Of a stretch of 64,000 bases of DNA, positions 54,895-63,697 are shown piece by piece; position 1 is the first letter of the stretch; each line of letters starts with the position of its first letter. The DNA lies in assembly GCF_012849095.1 (NCBI RefSeq), contig NZ_CP051680.1, positions 1,426,001 to 1,490,000 of the forward strand, written 5' to 3'. The position numbers and the translations under genes are program-made. The notes beneath the pieces were generated by a model that ran no database searches, had not been told where the DNA came from, and was given only the letters and a program-made list of their open reading frames with translations. This stretch comes from Cohnella herbarum. Lineage in GTDB: Bacteria; Bacillota; Bacilli; Paenibacillales; Paenibacillaceae.

Positions 54895-55488
54895 CTAATC
54901 GTCCATTCCCTTACCATTAAGAATTTTCGGCAAATATTTTTCAATCCGCGAATCCCGAGTTTTGGATTGCTTGGGTGCGGAGAAATGAAGCAGGTACCCT
55001 CTTTGACGTCCGGGCGTCAATGCTTCGAAAGCAACTTTCAATTCAGGAATTTCCGTGAATTTATTTTGTAGCTCTTCAGGAACGGCATATTCCGTATTCT
55101 TTTTATACTCCACTTGCAAACCGGATTTTTCGACTACGATGGCTTCATCGATATACGTTTTGATAATAAGCTGCATCCCATCGATCTCTTCAGCGTTGGT
55201 GAACCGAATCTGGCGCGCCGCCTGTACATTTTTCGTTTGTTGGATCAGGATCTTATGGGGATCTTTTAATAAAGCTCCTTTGTGAAACAGAAGCGCGCAA
55301 TATTCCTTAAATCCATGAATGATAACGACGTTGTTATTCTGAAACGTGTAACAAGGATGCATCCACTTAAATTCTTCTTTCAATTCGCAGTCAAGAACGA
55401 TCTCTCTCAACTTCTCGAATTCTGCCTTCCACTTTTTCTCTTTGGCGAAAAAAGGATCGATCTTCGTATTCCTTTCACCTTTTGGCAT
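54895..55488 (-). CDS. YdeI/DUF1801 family protein
   Basis: 197 residues. A DUF1801-type N-terminal half (FKWMHPCYTFQNNNVVIIHGFKEYCALLFHKGALLKDP) and the C-terminal YdeI/OmpD-associated part (LTPGRQRGYLLHFSAPKQSKTRDSRIEKYLPKILNGKG). The ATG follows GAGGAG. Related to the DUF1801 gene at 26.7 kb. Function is not established. Confidence 0.87.
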   Translation of the reverse strand: MPKGERNTKIDPFFAKEKKWKAEFEKLREIVLDCELKEEFKWMHPCYTFQNNNVVIIHGFKEYCALLFHKGALLKDPHKILIQQTKNVQAARQIRFTNAEEIDGMQLIIKTYIDEAIVVEKSGLQVEYKKNTEYAVPEELQNKFTEIPELKVAFEALTPGRQRGYLLHFSAPKQSKTRDSRIEKYLPKILNGKGMDD

Positions 55489-55531
55489 GATGGCACACTC
55501 CTCATTCTATTGACTGTGATCCAATTGTATC

Positions 55532-57019
55532 TCATTGCAGACCGTACAACCAAGGTCTTGCTACGCTCTTAAAGCCTTCCGTTTCGGAATAGACGAGCAG
55601 GTAAATATCCTGGTTCCCTCTCGCCACAGTCATCTCGGCGTATCCGTGTTTCTCAACAAAGTCGATCAACTTATATTCGGCATGAGCATCGCCCAAGAGC
55701 AAGCGTAACTGATCGTTCGCTAGCTTCTCAAGCGCGCCTGCGTCCTCGTAATCGAGCGCTTGGTTTTCCGCCTCGCCGATACCGGAAACCATTAGGAGCT
55801 CTCCGTTATCCGGATCGATCCGCACATCCACGAATGCGCCTTCGTTCTGCCCTTCCGGTCGTAGCTTAAGCATCCAGATCGTGCGACCGTTCGAGGCTTT
55901 CGCCTGATCTACCTCGTTGATCCGAAGCTTGTCCATCGACGTACCGCCCGCCGTCCTGATCGCAATAATCGCGGAAGTTACGTCCGGGTTAGAGGTAATC
56001 TTTTCCGTAATCGGCATGTTTTTATACACTCCGATAATTACGGGCTCCGTCAGATTCGGCCTCTCGACGTGGCTGACGACCTCTTCATCCGCATTGCGCA
56101 ATACGGCTTGATCGCCGTCGTATCGCCATGGAAACCGATTGTTATCCCATAGAATTACGCCCTGTCGAGGACTCATACGCTCCGTCAGCCCGGCGATAAT
56201 GGTCAGCTTGCCTCCCGCCTTCAATAACGTTCCCTCCGAGAAAACGTAGCCTTCCCTTTTATTCGTCCCGTCCAGTCCCCAGCCCGTCAGATCGACGTCG
56301 CGATCGCTCTGATTCTCGAGAACGGCTGTCTGTTTCGTGAAATCGACGCTGATGAGTGCGACTCCGTCTTCCTTGTTCGATTGAGAATGCAGAATATCAT
56401 CTCCGTTACCCTCGGAAAGAACGGCGTATTTACTGAGCTGTTTACCTTTGTCGTAAGCGTCTCTCATGCTCGATTGGCCCGTGACCGTGACGGCCGATGC
56501 GAATCGGGTGCCTTCAATATCGATCTTGTCCCCCAATGCGACAAGCCATGCTTCGTAAGTAAAGCCTTCATAGTTCTCGTCCTTATTCGTATCGCCGACG
56601 TAACGGTCGCGCGCCACGACATACAGCTTGGCTTCCCCGAAGCTGCCGAACTCGATTTCCTCGAACGCGACGGTGGCATGGTTTCCAATTAACGATGCGG
56701 GCGCAACGCTTAGATCTCCGATGATCGGCATGCTTTCATACATGCACGGACATGGGTTGAGCGCATCGTTGGAGGATATTACATTCCATTTTAATTCTCG
56801 TTTCTCAAGTACGGGCGCTCTGTCGGATGGATTAAGTCGTTCGACGGGTTTTTCGCTTCGCATTTCATCTTCAAGCACAGCGACGCTCGCCAGCGGAGCT
56901 CTGTCCTCGTATTTCTCCTGGTTCGCGTTTTCCGGCGTGCATGCCGCAAGCGTAATCGTCAGCGTTGCAACCGTACCGATTAAACCCAGCTTTTTATGTA
57001 GCTCAGCGAATCCTAGCAT
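55532..57019 (-). CDS. Lipoprotein with lamin-tail-like domain
   Basis: 495 residues. Signal peptide with lipobox TLAAC, a linker, and near residues 240-315 a lamin-tail-domain-like segment (AVLENQSDRDVDLTGWGLDGTNKREGYVFSEGTLLKAGGKLTIIAG). The C-terminal part (LRINEVDQAKASNGRTIWMLKLRPEGQNEGAFVDVRIDPDNGELL) resembles a PepSY-like fold. The ATG at 57019 follows GAGGCGGG. A surface protein of unknown role. Confidence 0.7.
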   Translation of the reverse strand: MLGFAELHKKLGLIGTVATLTITLAACTPENANQEKYEDRAPLASVAVLEDEMRSEKPVERLNPSDRAPVLEKRELKWNVISSNDALNPCPCMYESMPIIGDLSVAPASLIGNHATVAFEEIEFGSFGEAKLYVVARDRYVGDTNKDENYEGFTYEAWLVALGDKIDIEGTRFASAVTVTGQSSMRDAYDKGKQLSKYAVLSEGNGDDILHSQSNKEDGVALISVDFTKQTAVLENQSDRDVDLTGWGLDGTNKREGYVFSEGTLLKAGGKLTIIAGLTERMSPRQGVILWDNNRFPWRYDGDQAVLRNADEEVVSHVERPNLTEPVIIGVYKNMPITEKITSNPDVTSAIIAIRTAGGTSMDKLRINEVDQAKASNGRTIWMLKLRPEGQNEGAFVDVRIDPDNGELLMVSGIGEAENQALDYEDAGALEKLANDQLRLLLGDAHAEYKLIDFVEKHGYAEMTVARGNQDIYLLVYSETEGFKSVARPWLYGLQ

Positions 57020-57257
57020 AAAATCCCGCCTCTGTACCGTTTCCCGAATCGTATTTTCACTCACAATGGCTTATTAATTAACGAGGTTTGCTGAGCTCCC
57101 ATCGACATGGAAATCGTTGGATGCAGTTAAAAACAATACGAAAAAATAGTTTAATCATTCGCAATTACGTTTTTGATTTTATCTCGGGCAGCTATTTTGC
57201 GTTTTTCGATCCAGAATTTCGTCCATTGCCGGAATCTCTTCTTGAATCGTTGCGTTT

Positions 57258-57695
57258 TTAACCCATTACATCTTGCAACAACATTTTATCCTCGAAACGC
57301 GTGGAAAGCACAACAAGGGTCGATGAAAAACCGAATGTATGGCAGGTTTCAAGAAAATTCTCCAAGGTTTCGCTTGTTTCGGTTACAACCTTCAATAAAA
57401 AGTTGTACTCTCCGCTAGTTCTGTAGAAATCGACGATCTCGGGAGCCGCTTCGGCGAAGGTTTCGAACTCCTTGCATTTGTTCGATTTCAACATGACGAA
57501 CGCGGTTGTATGCTTGCCAAGCTTAGACAAGGAAAGCTCCGCTCGATAACCCTTGATTATCCCCTGCTCCTCCAGCTTTCGAAGTCGTTCCGTTACTGCC
57601 GGCTGCGACATCGCGATCATTCGACTCATTTCGGAAACCGTTATCCTCGCATTATCGTGAATGATGGACAATATTTTATAATCGGTTTGATCCAT
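57258..57695 (-). CDS. Lrp/AsnC-family transcriptional regulator
   Basis: 145 residues. HTH MDQTDYKILSIIHDNARITVSEMSRMIAMSQPAVTERLRKLEEQGIIKGYRAEL and a RAM ligand-binding domain. The ATG follows GAGGTG. Divergent from the alpha/beta hydrolase gene across 148 bases. Confidence 0.93.
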   Translation of the reverse strand: MDQTDYKILSIIHDNARITVSEMSRMIAMSQPAVTERLRKLEEQGIIKGYRAELSLSKLGKHTTAFVMLKSNKCKEFETFAEAAPEIVDFYRTSGEYNFLLKVVTETSETLENFLETCHTFGFSSTLVVLSTRFEDKMLLQDVMG

Positions 57696-57843
57696 AATCG
57701 GGGCACCTCATTTATAGAAGTCACGGCTGGAAAAATAACGATATATTTAAGTTTTTGAGCCCCTAACTCCTTAATTATTTCATTCAAATTGTAGGTCAAT
57801 TCCAATAAAATGTCACTAATAACCAGCGAGGAGAATGAGAGCG

Positions 57844-58671
57844 ATGACAAAAACATTAAACGAAACAAGAGCAACCGATGGGTTAAACTTTTTTACGACC
57901 GGTGATGGAGTTCGGATTGCTTATCGAATCGATGGAACAGCCGGTAAGCCCGTGCTAATGCTGGCGAACTCCATTGCCACCTCGATGAACATGTGGAACG
58001 GTCAGCTCGCTGAATTTTCTCTGCATTATCGCGTATTACGTTACGACTATCGGGGGCATGGCGACTCGGATACGCCCGATGGTCCTTATTCGTTCGACAG
58101 ACTGGGAAGGGATGTAATCGAGCTCCTCGACACTCTTCATATTGATCGTGTCCATTTCCTCGGACTGTCGCTAGGCGGTATCATCGGACAATGGCTCGGC
58201 ATCTATGCTCCCGAACGGATCGATCGGCTCATTCTGAGCAATACCTCCTCCTACCTTGGGCCGGCCGAGCAGTGGCAGGGTCTAATTACCTCAGTGCTGC
58301 AACCAGAGAAGATCTCCGATTTCGCCGATATGTTCATCAAGAACTGGTTCCCTTCGCATATGCTAGAATCGAAGAATGAGCTCGTCGCAGCGTTTCGCAA
58401 TGGGATACTCGCTACTCGTCCTCAAGGAATTGCAGGAAGCTGGGCAGCTATCCGCGACATGGATATGCGCCGAACCGTCACCCTTATCGACGCCCCGACG
58501 CTAGTCATTGCCAGTCAGTATGATACGGTGACACTCCCCAGCCACGGCGAATTGATCGCCGAGACCGTGCCGAACGCGAAGCTAGTCATGCTGCCTGCAG
58601 TTCACCTGCCCAATGTAGAATTTCAATCCGAATTCATGAGCATCGTGCTCGAATTCCTGCAATCGAAATAA
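57844..58671 (+). CDS. Alpha/beta hydrolase, 3-oxoadipate enol-lactonase-like
   Basis: 275 residues. Nucleophile elbow GLSLGGIIG, oxyanion segment ANSIATSMNMW, YDYRGHGDSDTPDGPYSF, acid SQYDTVT and His in PAVHLPNVE: the PcaD-type pattern. No other protocatechuate genes are nearby, so the true substrate is open. The ATG at 57844 is preferred over 57835, which sits directly on the ribosome site. Confidence 0.85.
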   Translation: MTKTLNETRATDGLNFFTTGDGVRIAYRIDGTAGKPVLMLANSIATSMNMWNGQLAEFSLHYRVLRYDYRGHGDSDTPDGPYSFDRLGRDVIELLDTLHIDRVHFLGLSLGGIIGQWLGIYAPERIDRLILSNTSSYLGPAEQWQGLITSVLQPEKISDFADMFIKNWFPSHMLESKNELVAAFRNGILATRPQGIAGSWAAIRDMDMRRTVTLIDAPTLVIASQYDTVTLPSHGELIAETVPNAKLVMLPAVHLPNVEFQSEFMSIVLEFLQSK

Positions 58672-58785
58672 CGCGTTCGCTAGATTTGCTAGTCGATCTC
58701 ATAATTGCCTCAAGCACCCACTGTAAATCCTTTCCTTTCTTTCTGAGTTTATAGTATTCTAAACCATAAGAAAGGAGAGGAATTT

Positions 58786-59283
58786 ATGTTCAAACAACTG
58801 ATCGTCGGCGACGCATTGCATGAACTGGCGACGACACGCCGCGTCCTGGAACGCTTGCCCGAGGAGCATATGTCGTGGAAGCCGCACGAGAAATCGATGA
58901 CGCTCGGCGGACTGGCCACGCACCTGATCAACCTGCTGAACTGGCAAATCGCGATTTTTCAGTATCCGGAGTTCGATCTTGCAACCGTTCCGCAGCGGCG
59001 GACCGCCTTGGAAAGACGCGCGGAAGTTCTTGAGGAGTTCGACGCGAACGTCGGCAAGCTGGAGAAGCTCATCGCCGAATGCGATGAGCTTACGCTCGGC
59101 GAGGAATGGACGTTACGCCACGGCGACCATATGATCCTCCGCGAACCGAAGGCTCTTGCGCTCCGCTCCTTCGGATTGAGCCACATGGTTCATCACCGGG
59201 CACAGCTCGGGGTATACTTGCGGCTTCTCGATATTCCGGTGCCGGGGATGTACGGCCCATCGGCCGACGAGGCTGCCCAATGA
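58786..59283 (+). CDS. DinB-like protein
   Basis: 165 residues, a four-helix bundle with the candidate metal histidines in THLINLLNWQ and SHMVHHRAQLGVYLRLLDIPVPGMYGPSADE, typical of the DinB/YfiT family of putative thiol-S-transferases. The ATG follows AAAGGAGAGG. Function is unknown. Confidence 0.9.
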   Translation: MFKQLIVGDALHELATTRRVLERLPEEHMSWKPHEKSMTLGGLATHLINLLNWQIAIFQYPEFDLATVPQRRTALERRAEVLEEFDANVGKLEKLIAECDELTLGEEWTLRHGDHMILREPKALALRSFGLSHMVHHRAQLGVYLRLLDIPVPGMYGPSADEAAQ

Positions 59284-59311
59284 GCTTAGTTTCTTGATCC
59301 GTTACGCGCCA

Positions 59312-59357
59312 AATAGTCGCAGAGTACAGGCATGACCGCCGGCACTCTGCGACTATT
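59312..59357. terminator. Bidirectional terminator
   Basis: A 14-bp stem AATAGTCGCAGAGT with ACTCTGCGACTATT between the convergent DinB and ArsR genes. Confidence 0.75.
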
Positions 59358-59408
59358 ATTATTGTCTTCGATTAGACGCTCGCGTTCACCTGCTTGCGTT
59401 TTCGATTT

Positions 59409-59729
59409 CTAATTTTCCTCTTGGTCAAGGAAAGTCTCGAGTGCATCAAGCTTGCTGGACCAGAAATGACGATAGGACTCCAACCACCTATCGACTTCCT
59501 GAAGCGGCTCCGGACGTATGGAATAAATGTTTTTCTGGGATACGGATCTTACCTCTACCAATCCGGCTTCTCGTAATATTCTAAGATGCTTGGAAACTCC
59601 CGGTTGACTCAACTGGCACTTGTCCACAAGCTCCCCGACTGACCGCTCGCGGATGCGCAACAGATCTAGCATAGACCGTCTATGCGGCTCCGACAAAACT
59701 TCAAATATACTATTTTTCATCCTTTGCAC
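59409..59729 (-). CDS. ArsR-family regulator of an SRPBCC operon
   Basis: 106 residues. A winged HTH (IFEVLSEPHRRSMLDLLRIRERSVGELVDKCQLSQPGVSKHLRILREAGLVEVRSVSQKNIYSIRPEPLQEV) and the C-terminal W..Y..FW helix of SRPBCC-associated repressors. It lacks metal-binding cysteines. Last gene after two SRPBCC genes; probably autorepresses the unit. Confidence 0.93.
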   Translation of the reverse strand: MQRMKNSIFEVLSEPHRRSMLDLLRIRERSVGELVDKCQLSQPGVSKHLRILREAGLVEVRSVSQKNIYSIRPEPLQEVDRWLESYRHFWSSKLDALETFLDQEEN

Positions 59730-59736
59730 CTTAGGT

Positions 59737-60255
59737 TCATTTCTGAATTTTCGTGAAGTTATCTGTCCGTATTGAATATTCCTTTGTCATCGGCTTTTCC
59801 TCGCGATGTCGCGGTACGGTGCCGTACGTAATGCCATGTTCCAAGTAAAATTTCAGCAGAGTCAATGCCTCTCCCCACCCGACCGCGCAATCTCCGAAAG
59901 CTTTCAAATCCTGTTCGGATCGCTGATATCCCGATTCCGTTAAACTAACCAAGGTCCCTTCGCCAAGCTTCCTCAACGTAAATGAAATTGTCGTCGTCGT
60001 TTCCCCCGGCGTCCATTGATAAACGAATTTTTCGCCAGCGACCATTTCCAGAATGGCTCCGCCGTCCTCCAAAGAAATATGGTCCGGACCGAAATCCTTG
60101 AATCGAAAATGTATGCTTCCACCCGGTCTAGCATCGATCGTCGTACCTTGAGTAAACCACGCATCCCATCCTTCACCTGTTGTAAGCGTCTCATATACCC
60201 TGTCCGGTGTGGCATTTATGAATGTACGATGCTGAATATCAAGCGTCTTTCGCAT
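59737..60255 (-). CDS. SRPBCC (AHSA1-like) protein
   Basis: 172 residues with the START/AHSA1 pattern IQHRTFINATPDRVYETLTTGEGWDAWFTQGTTID...VSLTESGYQ and a C-terminal helix. A hydrophobic-ligand-binding fold of unknown ligand. One base separates it from the preceding SRPBCC gene, with the ArsR gene directly after. Confidence 0.88.
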   Translation of the reverse strand: MRKTLDIQHRTFINATPDRVYETLTTGEGWDAWFTQGTTIDARPGGSIHFRFKDFGPDHISLEDGGAILEMVAGEKFVYQWTPGETTTTISFTLRKLGEGTLVSLTESGYQRSEQDLKAFGDCAVGWGEALTLLKFYLEHGITYGTVPRHREEKPMTKEYSIRTDNFTKIQK

Positions 60256-60256
60256 C

Positions 60257-60751
60257 TTAACCCTCCTTCTCTAAATTCATTATGGAAGCATATTTCTCGC
60301 GCATTTCTTTAACACGCCCCCAAGGGAAGTCGACATGCTTCTCTTGAAGGACCACATCCAGCATATCCAAATGGACGTGCCAGCCCGCCAGAAAATCACC
60401 CACTTCAGCGGATTCATAAAACGTATGAGTCAAGCGGAGATGACATCCGTCACCTTCGTCCCTCAATTCCCATCGAACCAAGGATTGTCCCGATGACTTC
60501 TCTTCCCAGGTGTACTCCAATTCATTCGGAGGATTTACCTTGGTGAATACCCCATGAACCACATCGCCGTTGTCCCATTGAAATGAAATCTTGCCATCCA
60601 TTATCAGATCGAATCGAGCTTCAGCCGTTAACCAATGGACGATCCGGTTCGGACTCGTTATCGCCGTCCATACTTTTTCAACCGGATGATTGAGATTACG
60701 CTCGAACTTAACCACTCGTCTTCCTTCATGTCGTAAAACTTTGCCGTCCAT
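60257..60751 (-). CDS. SRPBCC (AHSA1-like) protein
   Basis: 164 residues with FERNLNHPVEKVWTAITSPNRIVHWLTAEARFDL, SFQWDNGDVVHGVFTKVNPPNELEYTWE and a long C-terminal helix. First gene of a two-SRPBCC/ArsR operon. The ATG follows GGAGGGATGAC. Confidence 0.9.
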   Translation of the reverse strand: MDGKVLRHEGRRVVKFERNLNHPVEKVWTAITSPNRIVHWLTAEARFDLIMDGKISFQWDNGDVVHGVFTKVNPPNELEYTWEEKSSGQSLVRWELRDEGDGCHLRLTHTFYESAEVGDFLAGWHVHLDMLDVVLQEKHVDFPWGRVKEMREKYASIMNLEKEG

Positions 60752-60780
60752 GTCATCCCTCCAATTTATTTTCTTCCATA

Positions 60781-60803
60781 TTATATAATATATATTACTA
60801 TAA
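60781..60803. promoter_or_regulatory. A+T dyad upstream of the SRPBCC/ArsR operon
   Basis: A 10-bp palindrome (AATATATATT) flanked by near-inverted TTATA/TATAA elements, 30 bases before the first gene; a candidate ArsR operator. Confidence 0.35.
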
Positions 60804-60856
60804 AGATATATAACTGTAAAGAAATGAATTGACCGAATCGACCAGCTTCAATAAAA

Positions 60857-60889
60857 AAGATGACCCCTAAAGAATATAGGAATCATCTT
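60857..60889 (-). terminator. Terminator after the UvrA-like gene
   Basis: Stem AAGATGA--CC with GG--TCATCTT, followed by a T6 run on the minus strand. Confidence 0.75.
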
Positions 60890-60903
60890 CTTAACGCTTA
60901 GTA

Positions 60904-63159
60904 TTACTTCAAGTATTTTCCCGTAATCGACTTCTCCGCGTGGATGATCTGAGTAGGCGTGCCCTCGAACACCACTTGACCGCCCTTGCTCCCTCCGTCC
61001 GGTCCCATATCGATGATCCAGTCCGCTTGGCTGATCACATCGAGGTTGTGCTCGATAACGATCACCGTATTGCCGGCATCCACGAGGCGGTTCATAATCT
61101 CCAGCAGGTGACCGATATCCGACATGTGCAAGCCTGTCGTCGGCTCGTCCATCACGTAGATGCTGCCGTTCTTGTGCAACTCGCTTGCCAGCTTGATGCG
61201 TTGGCATTCCCCGCCGGAGAGCGTGCTGAGCGGCTGGCCGAGCGTAATATAGTTCAGCCCTACGTCGCTCATCGCTTGAAGCTTGCGCACAACCTCTTTG
61301 AGCTGAAAAAAGTCCAATGCCTGCTCGACGGTCATCTCCAGCACTTCCGCAATCGACTTGCCGTTCAGCTTATACTCGAGAACTTCTTCCTTAAAGCGTT
61401 TCCCGCCGCATACTTCGCATGGCAACTTCACGCTATCGAGATAACCAATGTCCGTATAGACTACGCCCAGTCCTTGGCAATTCTCGCAAGCGCCCTTGGA
61501 GTTGAAGCTGAACAAGCCTTGGTTAACCTTGTTCGCGGAAGCGAACGCTTTGCGCACGTCATCCATGATGCCCGTGTAGGTCGCCGGATTCGAGCGAGTC
61601 GACACGCCTATTGCCGATTGGTCGATAACGATCGCATCTTGATGCTGGCTAAGGAATACATCGTTAATGAGCGTGCTTTTACCCGAACCGGCGACACCGG
61701 TTACGACTGTCAGCACTCCGGTCGGAATATCGACGCTCACGTTCCGCAGGTTGTGCTGAGTGGCATCGTTGATGGACAGCTTGCCGGAAGAGTGCCTGCA
61801 ATCCTGCTTCAACTGGAGCGAACGCTTCATATGGGTGCCTGTCAACGTTCCCGACTCCAGCAACCCTTGATAACTTCCTTTGTACACGACGTTACCGCCG
61901 CGACTGCCGGCATGAGGCCCGACGTCTACGATATAGTCCGCAACCTTGATCACATCGGGATCATGCTCAACGACTAGAACGGTATTACCCTTGTCGCGCA
62001 GCTTCTGAAGCAATCCGTTTAATCGGTGTACGTCGCGGGGATGCAAACCAATGCTGGGCTCATCGAAGATGTAAGTAACGTCAACCAGACTGCCGCTCAG
62101 ATGCTTCACCATCTTCACGCGCTGCGACTCTCCCCCGGACAAGGTATCCGTCTCGCGGTCCAGCGTCAAATAGTCTAGTCCGATATCCACCAGATGCTGC
62201 AATCGCTCCGCCAGCGCCTTCACGACCGGCGCGGATGCGGAATCTTCAATCTCCCGAATTACGCGGATGAGCTGTCCCACTTCCATAGCCGATAATTCAG
62301 CGATGTTGTGTCCGTTGATCCGACAGTTAAGCGCAGCCTGACTGAGTCTTGCGCCGCGACAAGCGGAACAGGTACCCTCGGTAATGTACGGCGCAACGGA
62401 TTGTTGCGTGCGCTCGGACTTCGTCTTCACGTCTTGCTTGATGTACTTATTGGTAAACTTCTCGATGACGCCTTCCACCGTAATATTCGTTGCCTTCCCG
62501 GCGAAATCCATCTTCACTTTCCTAGCCTTGCCGTATAGCAGTAGCTCCAGATTCTCATCCGAATAATCGCTTATCTTCTTGTCGAGATCGAAGGGCCCCG
62601 ACTGAACGATCATGTTCCAATCCCAACTGCTCACCGAATAACCCGGCAGCAGGATTGCCCCTTCATTTAACGATTTGGACATATCCACCGCTTTGCTCAT
62701 ATCGATGCCCAGCCTGCGACCGATCCCGTTGCACTCCGGACACATCCCTTGCGGATCGTTAAACGAGAACATGTTCACCGGACCAACATAGGGCTGACCC
62801 ACGCGGGAAAAGAGTAGTCGGAGAATGGGAGAAATATCGGTAATCGTGCCCATCGTGGAATGGGAACCGCCGCCCAGCCGCTTCTGATCGACGATAACGG
62901 CCATGCTTAGGTTCTCGAGCGCGTCCGCGTCCGGTTGCGGAAAACGCGGCAGAAAAGTACGGACGAACATGCTGAAGTTTTCGTTCAGCAGCCGCTGGGA
63001 TTCCGCGGCGATCGTATCGAAAACGATCGATGACTTACCGGATCCGGATACCCCCGTGAAGATCGTGATCTTCCTCTTCGGAATGCGCAAGGATACGTTC
63101 TTGAGATTGTTTTCCCTCGCACCCGAGATGACGATATACTCCTGATTCCATTCGCTCAT
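60904..63159 (-). CDS. UvrA-like ATPase (short, UvrA2/drug-resistance type)
   Basis: 751 residues against about 940-950 for UvrA. Two ABC cassettes: Walker A GVSGSGKSS and GVAGSGKST, signatures TLSGGESQR and TLSGGECQR, Walker B YIFDEPSIGLHPRD and YVMDEPTTGLH. Zinc-type cysteine pairs CPECNGIG, CSACRG and CENCQG...CEVCGG. The UvrB-binding insertion appears to be absent, as in UvrA2-like proteins linked to resistance against DNA-intercalating drugs. It stands alone, not beside uvrB. Confidence 0.88.
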   Translation of the reverse strand: MSEWNQEYIVISGARENNLKNVSLRIPKRKITIFTGVSGSGKSSIVFDTIAAESQRLLNENFSMFVRTFLPRFPQPDADALENLSMAVIVDQKRLGGGSHSTMGTITDISPILRLLFSRVGQPYVGPVNMFSFNDPQGMCPECNGIGRRLGIDMSKAVDMSKSLNEGAILLPGYSVSSWDWNMIVQSGPFDLDKKISDYSDENLELLLYGKARKVKMDFAGKATNITVEGVIEKFTNKYIKQDVKTKSERTQQSVAPYITEGTCSACRGARLSQAALNCRINGHNIAELSAMEVGQLIRVIREIEDSASAPVVKALAERLQHLVDIGLDYLTLDRETDTLSGGESQRVKMVKHLSGSLVDVTYIFDEPSIGLHPRDVHRLNGLLQKLRDKGNTVLVVEHDPDVIKVADYIVDVGPHAGSRGGNVVYKGSYQGLLESGTLTGTHMKRSLQLKQDCRHSSGKLSINDATQHNLRNVSVDIPTGVLTVVTGVAGSGKSTLINDVFLSQHQDAIVIDQSAIGVSTRSNPATYTGIMDDVRKAFASANKVNQGLFSFNSKGACENCQGLGVVYTDIGYLDSVKLPCEVCGGKRFKEEVLEYKLNGKSIAEVLEMTVEQALDFFQLKEVVRKLQAMSDVGLNYITLGQPLSTLSGGECQRIKLASELHKNGSIYVMDEPTTGLHMSDIGHLLEIMNRLVDAGNTVIVIEHNLDVISQADWIIDMGPDGGSKGGQVVFEGTPTQIIHAEKSITGKYLK

Positions 63160-63187
63160 GTGCTTAACACCCTTCCGATAATTATTG

Positions 63188-63236
63188 AATCAACATAAAC
63201 CGGCTGCAAACGATATGCAGCCGGTTTATGTTGATT
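63188..63236 (-). terminator. Long hairpin terminator
   Basis: A 21-bp perfect stem (63188-63208 with 63216-63236) and a 7-base loop, between the SRPBCC gene at 63.3 kb and the UvrA-like gene. Confidence 0.8.
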
Positions 63237-63298
63237 CGGGTCAAGCTGAGTCCGTCTATCGCACCCATTCATTCTAGTATTGGGAAGGCACAATGCGG

Positions 63299-63697
63299 TT
63301 ATAGTTCCAACGCCTTTTCGAACCCGCCGAACCAATTCCCCCAGCCGTATCTAGCGCCTTCGAGTCCATGAACATTCGAGAATCCGGTTTGATCGAGATG
63401 AAGATTAACCTTCCCGTCCCCTAAATCCTGCAACGTCCAGGTGACCGTATGCCGCTCGTCTCCGGTAGCCCAGGAATACGACAACCGGTTTGGCGCTTCC
63501 ACGATAAGCACTTCGCCGTCAACGAGCCCATCCCAATATTCGTTCGGCTGATGGCGAAACTGGAAACGATGGCCCACGACAGGCTTAAAATCATTTTCCG
63601 TGATCCATTTGGCAAGCTTATTCGAATCGGTTAAGGCGGACCATGCCTTCTCGATCGATGTCGTATACTGAAAATCCAAAGACAAAGCCAAACTCAT
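63299..63697 (-). CDS. SRPBCC (AHSA1-like) protein
   Basis: 132 residues: LDFQYTTSIEKAWSALTDSNKLAKWITENDFKPVVGHRFQFRHQ and TWTLQDLGDGKVNLHLDQTGF match the AHSA1 family. It overlaps the upstream ArsR gene by 4 bases, the usual ArsR-SRPBCC pair. Confidence 0.9.
   Translation of the reverse strand: MSLALSLDFQYTTSIEKAWSALTDSNKLAKWITENDFKPVVGHRFQFRHQPNEYWDGLVDGEVLIVEAPNRLSYSWATGDERHTVTWTLQDLGDGKVNLHLDQTGFSNVHGLEGARYGWGNWFGGFEKALEL

Noticed and set aside
60940..61977. A 345-codon plus-strand frame opposite the UvrA-like gene
   Set aside because: It lies wholly within a gene with two intact ATPase cassettes on the other strand; no family motif.
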